The notes beneath the pieces were generated by a model. That model was not told the DNA's origin and made no database searches. It worked only from the letters and a program-made list of their open reading frames with translations. 54,825 nucleotides of DNA, from NCBI GenBank assembly GCA_031555735.1, contig JAVBUE010000042.1:1-54825 (forward strand). Reading direction: 5' to 3'. The position numbers and the translations under genes were made by a program. This document shows positions 25,371 through 34,753 of this stretch, in pieces; within the stretch, counting starts at the first letter, position 1, and each line of letters opens with the position of its first letter. Source of the stretch: JAJDIA01 sp031555735. GTDB lineage: Bacteria > Bacteroidota > Bacteroidia > Bacteroidales > Tannerellaceae.

Positions 25371-28205
25371 TCACTTCCCCTGCTCCAATTCCTTTTTGAG
25401 GAAGCCCGCTGTGAAGCCGGCTCCGTTCGCTACCATCGCTTCGGGTGTGCCGGTGAAAAGAAGCTGTCCGCCACCGCGCCCGCCTTCGGGACCCATGTCG
25501 ATGAGGTAGTCGGCGCATTTGATCACATCCATGTTATGCTCGATCACGATGATGGTGTTGCCTTTGTCCACCAGTTTGTTCAATACACCCAGCAATACGC
25601 GGATATCTTCGAAATGGAGACCGGTAGTGGGTTCGTCGAGCACATACAAGGTCTTGCCCGTATCTTTCTTCGCCAGCTCGGTGGCGAGTTTCACCCGTTG
25701 GCTCTCCCCACCCGACAGGGTGGTGGAGGGTTGCCCCAGTTTGATATAGCCGAGGCCGACGTCCTGCAACACCTTGATCTTCGACAGGATGGTGGGGATA
25801 TTCTCGAAGAATTCCACCGCCATATTGATCGTCATATCTAGGATATCGGCAATGGATTTGCCGCGGAACCGCACTTCCAGCGTCTCGCGGTTGTAACGCT
25901 TGCCGTGGCAGTCTTCGCAGGGAACGAGTACGTCGGGGAGGAAATTCATTTCGATCGTCTTATACCCGTTCCCTTTACAGGTTTCGCAACGGCCGCCGGA
26001 TACGTTGAACGAGAATCGTCCGGGTTTGTATCCCCGTATCTTCGATTCGGGCAGATCGACAAACAGGTTGCGGATATCGGAGAATACGCCGGTGTAGGTG
26101 GCGGGATTGCTGCGGGGTGAGCGGCCGATCGGCGACTGATCCACGTTCACGATCTTATCGATATGCTCGATCCCCTCGATGCTTCCGTAGGGCAACGGGT
26201 CTTCGAGCGAGCGGTAGAAATGCTGGCTGAGGATGGGCTGTAGCGTGTGGTTCACCAGGGTCGATTTCCCACTGCCGGATACGCCGGTGACACAGATCAG
26301 CATGCCGAGGGGGAAGGTGACATCCACATCCCGCAGGTTATTGCCCCGTGCACCTTTGATGGTGATGCTGTTGCCGTTGCCTTTGCGGCGTTCGGTGGGG
26401 ATAGCGATCTCTTTCTCTCCGTTCAGGTAGGCCGACGTGAGGGTGTTGGCCTGCATCATCTCCGCCGGTGTGCCGGCGAAGACGATCTCTCCGCCCAGCC
26501 GTCCGGCCTTGGGGCCGAGATCAACCACGTAGTCGGCATGGAGCATCATATCCTTATCATGTTCCACCACGATCACAGAGTTGCCGGTGTCGCGCAGTTG
26601 TTTCAGGGAGTGGATCAGCCGGAAATTATCGCGTTGGTGCAGCCCGATGCTTGGCTCGTCCAGGATATACAGCACGTTCACCAACTGGCTCCCGATCTGT
26701 GTCGCCAGCCGGATACGCTGGCTTTCTCCGCCGGAGAGGGTACCTGAGGCACGGTTGAGCGACAGGTAATCCAACCCCACATCGAGCAGGAAGGTGAGCC
26801 GCGCCCGTATCTCTTTCAGTATTTCGATGGCAATGGTCCGCTGTTTGTCGTCGAGCCTGTTTTCCACGCCGTCGAGCCAACCATGCAGTTCGGCGATATC
26901 CATGACGGCCAGCTCGGCGATATTCTTCCCGTCGATCCGGTAGTGCAGGGCTTCCTGGTTGAGGCGTTGGCCGTTACATGCGGGACATGCGGTCATCTTG
27001 ATGAACTGTTCGGCCCATTTCTGCGCCGACGCCGACGCGTCGCTGTCCTGTTGCATGAGGATGTATTTGGTGACTCCCTCGTACGAGAGGAAGTAGTTGG
27101 AATTGCCCAAGGATAGGTTTTTGATCTGCAGGCGTTTGTCGGTACCGTTCAATATTTCGTCCATCGCTTCTTCGGGCATCTCACTGATGGGTGTCTTGAT
27201 CGTTACGCCATGGTTCTCACAAATGGCTTCGATCTGCCAGAATAGGATGGTATTTTTGTAACTCCCCAGGGCTACGATCCCGCCGCTGTAGATACTTTGC
27301 GACGGATCGGGCACGATCTTCTCCATATCGAGCAGGTTCACTTGTCCCAGTCCCTTGCATTTCGGACAGGCGCCTTGCGGGGAGTTGAACGAAAAGTTGT
27401 GGGGGGCGGGTTCGCTGTACGACAAGCCGGTAACGGGGCACATCAGGCGGCGGCTGTAGTGGCGCACCTCGCCGGTGTCGGCCTCCAACACGAGCACCAG
27501 CCCGTCGCCCTGTTTCATGGCTGTTTTCAGACTTTCCTTCAGGCGACGTTCATCGGTGGGCGAGACCACCAGTTTGTCGATCACCACTTCGATCGTATGC
27601 ATCTTATACCTGTCGAGCTTCATCCCGTGGATGATCTCTTTCAGTTCGCCGTCCACCCGCACGTTGAGGTAGCCTTTCTTGCGTACATTCTCGAACAGCT
27701 CTTTGTAATGGCCTTTGCGGTTACGGACGAGGGGGGCGAGGAGGTAGGTCTTCTTCCCCCGGTATTTGTCGAGGATCAGTTCCAGAACTTGCTCTTCGGT
27801 GTATTTCACCATCTTCTCGCCGCTGAGGTAGGAATAGGCTTCCCCAGCGCGGGCATAGAGGAGGCGGAGGAAGTCATATACTTCCGTCGTCGTGCCTACC
27901 GTCGAACGGGGGTTGCGGTTGGTCGTCTTCTGCTCAATGGAAATCACGGGGCTGAGGCCGGTGATCTTATCCACATCCGGCCGTTCCATGTTGCCGAGGA
28001 AATTCCGGGCATAGGCTGAGAATGTCTCGATATACCGGCGTTGTCCTTCGGCGAAAATGGTGTCGAATGCCAGGGATGATTTGCCGCTTCCGCTCATGCC
28101 GGTGATCACCGTCAGCTGGTTGCGGGGTATGTCTATGTCTATATTCTTCAGGTTATGTACACGGGCTCCGAGTACAGAAATAAGCCCGCCTTCGATATGC
28201 TCCAT
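25371..28205 (-). CDS. uvrA: excinuclease ABC subunit A
   Basis: 944-residue DNA damage sensor of nucleotide excision repair; dimerises, recognises lesions and loads UvrB. Two ABC ATPase modules are complete: Walker A GMSGSGKS (36-43) and GVSGSGKST (about 639-647), with LSGGESQR signatures in both halves. The second zinc finger is intact (CETCKG and CEDCHG), while the first has CPVTG (256-260) in place of CxxC with CPKC (280-283), a three-Cys form that I believe is usual in Bacteroidetes UvrA. First gene before the lytic transglycosylase is read: the transglycosylase stop lies 16 bases upstream of this start. Confidence 0.97.
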   Translation of the reverse strand: MEHIEGGLISVLGARVHNLKNIDIDIPRNQLTVITGMSGSGKSSLAFDTIFAEGQRRYIETFSAYARNFLGNMERPDVDKITGLSPVISIEQKTTNRNPRSTVGTTTEVYDFLRLLYARAGEAYSYLSGEKMVKYTEEQVLELILDKYRGKKTYLLAPLVRNRKGHYKELFENVRKKGYLNVRVDGELKEIIHGMKLDRYKMHTIEVVIDKLVVSPTDERRLKESLKTAMKQGDGLVLVLEADTGEVRHYSRRLMCPVTGLSYSEPAPHNFSFNSPQGACPKCKGLGQVNLLDMEKIVPDPSQSIYSGGIVALGSYKNTILFWQIEAICENHGVTIKTPISEMPEEAMDEILNGTDKRLQIKNLSLGNSNYFLSYEGVTKYILMQQDSDASASAQKWAEQFIKMTACPACNGQRLNQEALHYRIDGKNIAELAVMDIAELHGWLDGVENRLDDKQRTIAIEILKEIRARLTFLLDVGLDYLSLNRASGTLSGGESQRIRLATQIGSQLVNVLYILDEPSIGLHQRDNFRLIHSLKQLRDTGNSVIVVEHDKDMMLHADYVVDLGPKAGRLGGEIVFAGTPAEMMQANTLTSAYLNGEKEIAIPTERRKGNGNSITIKGARGNNLRDVDVTFPLGMLICVTGVSGSGKSTLVNHTLQPILSQHFYRSLEDPLPYGSIEGIEHIDKIVNVDQSPIGRSPRSNPATYTGVFSDIRNLFVDLPESKIRGYKPGRFSFNVSGGRCETCKGNGYKTIEMNFLPDVLVPCEDCHGKRYNRETLEVRFRGKSIADILDMTINMAVEFFENIPTILSKIKVLQDVGLGYIKLGQPSTTLSGGESQRVKLATELAKKDTGKTLYVLDEPTTGLHFEDIRVLLGVLNKLVDKGNTIIVIEHNMDVIKCADYLIDMGPEGGRGGGQLLFTGTPEAMVANGAGFTAGFLKKELEQGK

Positions 28206-28221
28206 TGCCGTTTCTTTTTGT

Positions 28222-29193
28222 TCATTTGACTACCCATGCCGGGTTATGCACCACGGTGTTCGGGGTCTTGTAATAGATATCCGATTCTTTCGGTATGCTT
28301 AGTTTGAATGTCTTGCCGCCGGTTTCCAGCTTACGGTCGCGCAACCAGGGATTGAACCGCTTGAGGTCGGCATAGGTGATCCCTTGTTGTTTGGCATAGT
28401 CGGCCAGGTCGAGGATGTTGGAGGATACTTCTTTCTCCACGCAATCGATCGGCTTATACAGGTTTTGCGCCCGGAGAACGAATCCATACTTATAGGGGTT
28501 CTCAAAGATTAGTTTAATGGCGACGATGCGGTAGAAATAACGGGCGGTCTCTTCCACCACCCACAGGTCGAGGGTGGTGTCTGCCTGCTGCTTGGACAGT
28601 TCGCCGCTGACGCGTCCCATGCCGGCGTTGTAGGAGATGGCTACATCTTCCCAACTGCCATACTTTTCGTACGCTTCCTTGAGGTAACGGCAGGCTACGC
28701 GGGTTGCCTTTTCCACGTGGCAGCGTTCGTCCACCGTCGGGGTGACGGTCAACCCCAGTTGTTTGGCCGTCCCTTCCATCAACTGCCACATGCCGACGGC
28801 ACGGGCAGGTGAAACGATGCGCGGGTCGAGGTTGCTCTCGATCACGGCCAGGTATTTGAAGTCGTCGGGTATCCCGTTCGCTTTCAGGATCGGTTCGATC
28901 ACCGGGAAGTAACGGTTGGCGCGTTTGATATACAACAGGGTGGTGGAATGGAAATAGGTGAAAGAAGTAAGTTCCCGGTCGAGCCCTTCATGCATGTTAT
29001 AGCGCGTCATGTCGAACGTTTTACCACAGAAGGAAACTTCTGTGGGTATCTCCGGCGAGACGGTCATCGCCGATACCACCGGCCGTTCATCCATCAGCGG
29101 TCCTGCTTCCCGTGAACCGGTCAATCCACACACGGTGAGGCATAATGCCCCTCCTGCCACGAAACTGAGAATTGATTTGTTTTTTGTCATCAT
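28222..29193 (-). CDS. lytic transglycosylase (SLT/GH23 domain)
   Basis: 323-residue periplasmic enzyme cutting the MurNAc-GlcNAc bond to 1,6-anhydro products. N-terminal hydrophobic signal (about 9-24) followed by a linker. The SLT domain covers about 95-235: catalytic Glu119 in AVIESNLDP, GMWQLM and SYNAGMGRV are all present. The C-terminal 80 residues (LDLADYAKQQGITYADLKRFNPWL) resemble a LysM-like binding segment. Start overlaps the stop of the upstream CHU_C protein gene by a few bases (tandem ATG at 29193 and 29190), so the two are co-expressed with uvrA downstream. Confidence 0.92.
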   Translation of the reverse strand: MMTKNKSILSFVAGGALCLTVCGLTGSREAGPLMDERPVVSAMTVSPEIPTEVSFCGKTFDMTRYNMHEGLDRELTSFTYFHSTTLLYIKRANRYFPVIEPILKANGIPDDFKYLAVIESNLDPRIVSPARAVGMWQLMEGTAKQLGLTVTPTVDERCHVEKATRVACRYLKEAYEKYGSWEDVAISYNAGMGRVSGELSKQQADTTLDLWVVEETARYFYRIVAIKLIFENPYKYGFVLRAQNLYKPIDCVEKEVSSNILDLADYAKQQGITYADLKRFNPWLRDRKLETGGKTFKLSIPKESDIYYKTPNTVVHNPAWVVK

Positions 29194-30509
29194 TGGGTTG
29201 ATTTGGGTCTGATGATATTGATATCACCGCTGCGTTTATGTTTTTTGCCATCCGATCCTTCGAACTCGATCACATAATAATAGACGCCCGCGGGCACATA
29301 GTTGCCTCCTTTTTTACCGTCCCATCCTTTGTCGGGATTGGTCCATTGGAATATCTCGGCGCCCCAGCGGTTAAATATCCATCCCCTGAAGTTGTAAATA
29401 GAACGGTAAGTGATGATGAACTCGTCGTTGATTCCCGGCGATGATCCGGGAGTGAAGGTATTCGGGATGGAGATCTTGTAGTTGGCTATGGCCAGGGAGA
29501 AACTGTTGGACAAGTCCTCGCATTGGCCGGAGCGGTCGGACACTTTCAGTTCGGCACGGTATTTCCCGGCGTCCCTGAATTCATATTCCACCTCTTCGTG
29601 GCTGTAACGGAGCAGTTCTTGTTCTTTCCCGTCGGAGCCTTCTTTGTAAATAGTCCAGTTATACATGGCGGCTACCGGGTCGTTGGCGTAGGCCGAGAAG
29701 CGGATATTCGCGGGAGCCGAAAGTTCTTCGCCTGCACCGGATTGGTTCGGGGAGTCGGTATTGAGCAGGGTCGTATCAGCATGCACCTCCAGGGCGACCG
29801 CTGTGTATTCATCCGTTACGGCCGATTTACCCACACCGAAATAGCTGGCGAAACTGTCACCGCTCAACCGGACCTGCGTATCGCATAGCGGAGCGGCATA
29901 AGGGGTGGCGAAAGGATCACCTTCCACGGTGGTGCTGATTTCTTTACGGCTGAAACTATATTGCTGTTCATCCCATTGGAGGGACGAATAAGACACAGTA
30001 AAGAGACGGTTAACCGGCATCGGCGTGCCGTTCGGGGCATTGTACGACAGGGGATCCATCGTTGCCGTTCCCGTCAGCCTGAATGACGAACAGGCATTAT
30101 TCCCTCCGTCAGCCTGCAGATTGCTGATGTCGAATGCGTGGCGGCTGTAGTCGATGATCCATACATAACGGGTTATCTGGTCGCTTTCCTGTACGTAATA
30201 GCCGTATCCTTCTTCTATATTTCCGATCACGGAGGTGTTTCCCTGCTGGGAGGATGCGATCTTTTCGGCATCGAGCGCCCGGGTACGGTAACGATACCAT
30301 TGATGGGACGTGGAAGAAACAGAGGTAAAGCTGATCGACGCCCCGTCGGTTCCATACACCAGATATACTTCTATACGGTTGCGTGTATCGTCTGTAGCCC
30401 GCAGGGGAGTCATACTTCCTCCCGTCACCTTGTACTGGGCCGACAGCCCTTGTACAAGCAGGAAAAGACAGGCGGCCATCGCCATAATACGATACTTTTT
30501 CCTTTGCAT
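29190..30509 (-). CDS. secreted protein with gliding-motility/T9SS type-B C-terminal domain
   Basis: 439-residue protein with signal peptide (ends GLSAQ). Residues about 255-340 look like a PKD/Ig-like fold (VSDRSGQCEDLSNSFSLAI). The C-terminal 90 residues match the gliding-motility-associated CHU_C domain, a type-B sorting signal of the type IX secretion system: IPNTFTPGSSPGINDEF, FNRWGAEIFQ, WDGK and VPAGVYYYVIEF are its usual blocks. No T9SS component is encoded here, so secretion by T9SS is inferred. Role unknown. Divergent from the LysM gene, with a 78-base shared promoter region. Confidence 0.82.
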   Translation of the reverse strand: MQRKKYRIMAMAACLFLLVQGLSAQYKVTGGSMTPLRATDDTRNRIEVYLVYGTDGASISFTSVSSTSHQWYRYRTRALDAEKIASSQQGNTSVIGNIEEGYGYYVQESDQITRYVWIIDYSRHAFDISNLQADGGNNACSSFRLTGTATMDPLSYNAPNGTPMPVNRLFTVSYSSLQWDEQQYSFSRKEISTTVEGDPFATPYAAPLCDTQVRLSGDSFASYFGVGKSAVTDEYTAVALEVHADTTLLNTDSPNQSGAGEELSAPANIRFSAYANDPVAAMYNWTIYKEGSDGKEQELLRYSHEEVEYEFRDAGKYRAELKVSDRSGQCEDLSNSFSLAIANYKISIPNTFTPGSSPGINDEFIITYRSIYNFRGWIFNRWGAEIFQWTNPDKGWDGKKGGNYVPAGVYYYVIEFEGSDGKKHKRSGDINIIRPKSTQ

Positions 30510-30557
30510 ACACCTCCTAATTAGCTTCCAAAATTAGTATTTTATACGGACATACAC

Positions 30558-30565
30558 TATCTTTG
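30558..30565 (+). promoter_or_regulatory. promoter of LysM gene
   Basis: TATCTTTG, perfect -7 box, with TTAG 20 bases upstream as -33 candidate; 22 bases before the ATG, giving a very short leader. Confidence 0.65.
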
Positions 30566-30587
30566 CCCCAAATATTCCTATCTGCCG

Positions 30588-32399
30588 ATGAACAAGTTCA
30601 GTGCATTTATCCTGTTGGTATTCCTCGCTTTATCAGTCGCCGGAACCCTGGCTCAGAATAATTCCCGCCGGGCTGTAACTACAAACGTACAAAGCGACCA
30701 GATATTTTATCATACGATCGAACGTGGACAAACGGTCTATTCTATCGCCACCATGTACAAGGTGAGTGTGGACGATATTTATCGGCTGAATCCCGAAAGC
30801 CGTGCGGGAATCAAGACCGGCTCGGTGTTGAAGATACCTCAGGAAAGCGCCTCCTCTGCGGCATCGGGCGATGCAGAGTCTTATACCTTCCATACCATCC
30901 AGGCAAAAGAAACGCTGTATGCCCTTTCCGTCCGGTATAAAGTGACACCCGCCGATCTGATGAAAGCCAACCCCGGACTTTCAACGGCCTCCTTCACCAT
31001 CGGTAAAACCATCCGTATCCCTGCTGTGCAGCTTGTAACAACACCTGCCACCGTATCTCAACCGGTTACGAAGATGACCGACTATACCATCGCCCGTCAG
31101 GAAACTATGTATAGCATCACCCGCAAGTTCAACGTTTCCAGTACCGAACTGCTGCAGTTGAACCCCCAACTAAAAAATGGTGTAAAGTCGGGGATGACGA
31201 TCCGGGTACCTGTACGTACGGATGTGGCTGTTGCTGCTACCGAGCCTGTGATGCAGGAACGCGAAGTGAATGCCCTGCTTTCGGAACCCAGGAAAAGCCC
31301 GCGGGTGGACCGGATACGGGTTGCTCTGTTGCTGCCGTTCATGGCGGATGAAGCCCGTATGACAGACGCCTCCGCCCGCCTTGTGGAATACTATGAGGGG
31401 ATGCTGATGGCTGTGGACAGCCTGAAACGGATGGGTTGTGCCATCGAACTATCTGTATATGATACCGGCAACGGCCCGCAGAAACTGAAGACAATACTGC
31501 AGGAAGAAGCCTTGCGGGAAGCCCACCTGATCATCGGCGCTGTACAGAACGACCAGATCCGGATGATCGCAGACTTTGCGGCCGAACACCAGATAAAGTA
31601 TGTGATCCCCTTTACCTCGCGTAACGACGACGTGCTGTCCAACGCCTCCGTCTTTCAGGTCAATACCCCGCATTCATACCTCTTTGATATCGCCGCCCAG
31701 GCCGGAAGTACGCTCTTCGCCAACGATAATATCATCATCGTCCGTACGCCGGATAATGAAGAAAAGCCGGAGTTTATCCAGGCATTCACGAACGAACTGA
31801 AAGGACGGGGCATCGCCTGGAAGGAACTGACCTATGTCGCCGAGACGTTCGCCGTGGATATGGAGAAGGTACTTGATAAGGGAAGGCGTAATGTTGTACT
31901 TCCTACTTCTGCCTCGTTTACAGCCGTGTCTAATATTAAAACTCCCTTACGAATGCTTTCCGAACCGCGGCTGGAAGAGATCTATACCTACCAGATCAGC
32001 CTGTTCGGGTATCCTGAGTGGCAGACTTATACACGCGACTGTCTCGAAGACTTTTATGCATTGAATACCTATATTTATTCTTATTTCTTTGCCTACAATC
32101 TTTCGCCGGAAGTCCAATCTTTCTACACTTCGTATAAGAACTGGTTCAGCAAGTCGCTTATCAATATTTTCCCCAAATACGGGATACTGGGATTTGATAC
32201 CGGCATGTTCTTCTTCGATGCCATCCGTCGCTATGGTACCGGTTTTGAGAACAACCTCGATAAGATACACTATAAGAGTATTCAAACCGGATTCCATTTC
32301 GAACGGGTGAACAACTGGGGCGGTTTTATCAATACCAACCTTTTTATCGTGCAGTATAAGGCCGACAATACCGTAACCCGTATAGCACTGACACAGTAA
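30588..32399 (+). CDS. LysM-repeat protein with periplasmic-binding (PBP1-like) domain
   Basis: 603-residue exported protein. After the signal peptide (ends GTLAQ) there are three LysM peptidoglycan-binding repeats at about 40-84, 99-145 and 165-209, each with a V/L-YSI or YAL start and an IRIP/LKIP end. A type-1 periplasmic-binding fold follows (about 237-600: VALLLPFMADEARM, LIIGAVQNDQIRMIADFA, KYVIPFTSRND, YGILGFDTGMFFFDAI). The arrangement recalls LpoA/YraM-like wall-synthase regulators, but no ligand is evident. Its stop and the next ATG share a base (TAATG), so translation is coupled to the barrel protein. Confidence 0.88.
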   Translation: MNKFSAFILLVFLALSVAGTLAQNNSRRAVTTNVQSDQIFYHTIERGQTVYSIATMYKVSVDDIYRLNPESRAGIKTGSVLKIPQESASSAASGDAESYTFHTIQAKETLYALSVRYKVTPADLMKANPGLSTASFTIGKTIRIPAVQLVTTPATVSQPVTKMTDYTIARQETMYSITRKFNVSSTELLQLNPQLKNGVKSGMTIRVPVRTDVAVAATEPVMQEREVNALLSEPRKSPRVDRIRVALLLPFMADEARMTDASARLVEYYEGMLMAVDSLKRMGCAIELSVYDTGNGPQKLKTILQEEALREAHLIIGAVQNDQIRMIADFAAEHQIKYVIPFTSRNDDVLSNASVFQVNTPHSYLFDIAAQAGSTLFANDNIIIVRTPDNEEKPEFIQAFTNELKGRGIAWKELTYVAETFAVDMEKVLDKGRRNVVLPTSASFTAVSNIKTPLRMLSEPRLEEIYTYQISLFGYPEWQTYTRDCLEDFYALNTYIYSYFFAYNLSPEVQSFYTSYKNWFSKSLINIFPKYGILGFDTGMFFFDAIRRYGTGFENNLDKIHYKSIQTGFHFERVNNWGGFINTNLFIVQYKADNTVTRIALTQ

Positions 32400-33064
32400 T
32401 GAAGAAGCTGATAATCCTTTTGATCTTGGTATGGACTGTTTGCCTGCCCGGGTATGCACAGCAGAAAAACTTCCAACGGGAGCTCGCCTTGGGTGTGACG
32501 GGGGGGGCTACCTTTTCTTCCGTCAACTTCATCCCGAAAGTCTATCAGGGAATGTTGCAGGGATATACCGGCGGGCTGGTGATGCGGTGGGTTACGGAAA
32601 GCCACCTCGGGCTGCAACTGGAGCTGAACTATACCCAGCAGGGATGGAAGGAAGAGTTTCCCGATTTCGAGAGTCAGGGATATGTCTATAACCGTACTGG
32701 CAACTATATCGAGATGCCTTTCCTCACACATATCTATTTCGGTGGCAATCGGGTGCGTTTTTACCTGAACGCGGGACCGAAGATCGGGTATATGCTGAGT
32801 GAAAGTACCGAATCCAATCTGCATGGCGAAACGCCTAACCGTATCAATGAACAACATGGGATGCCGATCAAGAACGTTTTCGACTGGGGACTTTGCGGTG
32901 GTCCGGGTATCGAACTGCGGACGGGCATCGGCAGCTTCGTGTTGGAAGGGCGTTTCTATTACGCCTTGGGCGATCTGTTCGGAAACCTCAAATCCGACGT
33001 TTTCGCCAAATCTTCCGAGCAGGTGCTCTCCGTCAAACTGGGCTACCTGATCCGCCTGAAATAA
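32399..33064 (+). CDS. PorT-like outer-membrane beta-barrel protein
   Basis: 221-residue protein with signal peptide (ends GYAQQ) and an eight-strand-type barrel: LGVTGGATFSSVNF, GLQLELNYTQQGWKEEF, YIEMPFLTHIYF, VRFYLNAGPKIGYML and a closing strand VLSVKLGYLIRLK. The pattern fits the PorT/outer-membrane-barrel family widespread in Bacteroidetes; it need not be PorT itself. Translationally coupled to the LysM protein gene, so the pair may span outer membrane and peptidoglycan (inference). Confidence 0.8.
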   Translation: MKKLIILLILVWTVCLPGYAQQKNFQRELALGVTGGATFSSVNFIPKVYQGMLQGYTGGLVMRWVTESHLGLQLELNYTQQGWKEEFPDFESQGYVYNRTGNYIEMPFLTHIYFGGNRVRFYLNAGPKIGYMLSESTESNLHGETPNRINEQHGMPIKNVFDWGLCGGPGIELRTGIGSFVLEGRFYYALGDLFGNLKSDVFAKSSEQVLSVKLGYLIRLK

Positions 33065-33092
33065 GCGAAGGCCTGATTGCGAAAAACAGAAA

Positions 33093-33123
33093 AGCAGAAT
33101 CCGGATCGCTCCGAAATTCTGCT
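33093..33123. terminator. possible bidirectional hairpin between convergent genes
   Basis: AGCAGAAT (33093-33100) pairs with ATTCTGCT (33116-33123) with partial inner pairing. It lies between the convergent barrel and SusD genes. No T run on either side, so terminator activity is uncertain. Confidence 0.4.
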
Positions 33124-33175
33124 CTCTGCTTAACTTACTGTAATTGTTAATCGTTATTTCTGATCAGGCTTCGTT

Positions 33176-34735
33176 TTACAATGAAAATGGGGGATAACCC
33201 GGGTTCTGAACCAGTTTCTCGTTTGTCTGCCATGCCGCCAAGGGGATGCAGAACAGTTTACGGTAAGGTTCAGACTGTTTCTTCAGGTAGCGCGGGTTCA
33301 GGAACGTACCAAAACGGATCATATCCTGACGGCTGTATAACTCCCAGGCCAGTTCGAGCTTTCGTTCCTTTTCAATATCAGCCAGGGTGACAGACGCATA
33401 ATTATGGCTGTCTTCTCCGAATCCTCTCGAACGTATCCTATTTACCAACTGGGTTGCTGTCGCATTGTCTTTGCCCATGCGTACCAGAGCTTCTGCTTTC
33501 ATCAGGTATGTATCCGCGAGGCGGAAAATAGCGAAATCGTTATCCATGGCAGAAGTAGATAAGCCGGAAGCAAATTCCCACTTGTAGCAACGGGCGCCAT
33601 CTTCCTGGTTTACTTCCCCCCAGGTGGTACCGCTTTTTTCCGTTCCCGGAATTTGGCGTACTTCGATCGTATGGATCAACGGTCGGTCGTGAGCCGTGAT
33701 GATCACTTTACCGGTGGCCGGATCTTTCATCTCACCGATCAGGAATGTGCCGGCTTTGCGCTTATCGGCATCATCAAACAAACGTACATAATCTTCCTGT
33801 GCACATACACCGTTCCAGGGACTTACAGACAATCCCAGGGCGATCGGGTCAAGGTAGTGAAGCGAACGGATTTCCATATTATTGTTGGCTCCCGTATCTC
33901 CCGTTCCAAAGGGTATTGCCAGGATAATTTCCCTGGAGGCTTGGTTTTGCACAGCGAAGTTGAGCTTCCAATCATCTTCGATCTGGTATGGGAATTTCAT
34001 CACCTCATCACAAGCGTCAACCGCGCCTTGCCAGTTCGGTGTCCCGGTCCATTCTTCGGCATTCAGATACAACTTTGCAAGCAACATATAAGCCGCACCT
34101 TTGGTGAATTTGCCATAATTGGCGCCTGTAACCTCGCTGGGCAGGTCGTTTATTATCTCGTTCAGTTCCTTAACAACAAAGCTATATGCTGTTTTCCGGT
34201 CTGTCAAAGTAGGGAGTTCCGTGTCATTGAAATCAGTAACAAGGGGTATGTTTCCCCAGAAATCGATCATCATGTAAAACCAGTAGGCACGGACGGCACG
34301 GATTTCAGCCAATCGCTGTTTTTTTGCATCCGCCCCCATTGTCGGGTGTTCATTAATTGTCTTGTAAACACGGTTGCAGGTGGAAATGGACTGTGTGGCC
34401 GAATTCCATGCGTCTTTGAGAAGATTGGTAGTCTGAGTCCAGGTATGCATGTGCAATTCCATATACTGTCCGTTGTCCCACCAGTCGCCTCCTTTACGGG
34501 TAGGAGTGATGGCCATATCGCCCGAACATTCGGATGTGTACATGAACCGGTCCGGCCAAAGCTCTCTGAAGGTTTTATATACAGGAGCGACGATGGCATT
34601 GATCTCCGCTTCCGAATTGCCGAATTGGTCGGAAGGGATCTTGTCATATACCTTCTCATCCAAATCCATACATGAGGGCACTGCGCATACCAACACCGCA
34701 GTCGTAATCAGTGATAATATTGATTTTCTTTTCAT
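33176..34735 (-). CDS. SusD/RagB family nutrient-binding lipoprotein (locus 1)
   Basis: 519-residue surface glycan- or oligomer-binding lipoprotein that forms a lid on its SusC partner. Lipobox AVPSC at Cys22, then the typical SusD start MDLDEKVYDKIP. TPR-like helices with RAVRAYWFYMMIDFWGNIPLVTD (about 148-170, the RAxYYxxL/GdVPlvt signature) and C-terminal block EKERKLELAWELYSRQDMIRFGTF are present. Directly downstream (18 bases) of its SusC. No glycoside hydrolase, lyase or sulfatase gene follows, so the locus is a minimal pair and the substrate cannot be inferred. Confidence 0.94.
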   Translation of the reverse strand: MKRKSILSLITTAVLVCAVPSCMDLDEKVYDKIPSDQFGNSEAEINAIVAPVYKTFRELWPDRFMYTSECSGDMAITPTRKGGDWWDNGQYMELHMHTWTQTTNLLKDAWNSATQSISTCNRVYKTINEHPTMGADAKKQRLAEIRAVRAYWFYMMIDFWGNIPLVTDFNDTELPTLTDRKTAYSFVVKELNEIINDLPSEVTGANYGKFTKGAAYMLLAKLYLNAEEWTGTPNWQGAVDACDEVMKFPYQIEDDWKLNFAVQNQASREIILAIPFGTGDTGANNNMEIRSLHYLDPIALGLSVSPWNGVCAQEDYVRLFDDADKRKAGTFLIGEMKDPATGKVIITAHDRPLIHTIEVRQIPGTEKSGTTWGEVNQEDGARCYKWEFASGLSTSAMDNDFAIFRLADTYLMKAEALVRMGKDNATATQLVNRIRSRGFGEDSHNYASVTLADIEKERKLELAWELYSRQDMIRFGTFLNPRYLKKQSEPYRKLFCIPLAAWQTNEKLVQNPGYPPFSL

Positions 34736-34753
34736 AATGAACTGTTTTTAGAA

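Noticed and set aside
33093..33123. Strong terminator
   Set aside because: The hairpin is listed with low confidence only: inner pairing is imperfect and no T run follows on either strand.
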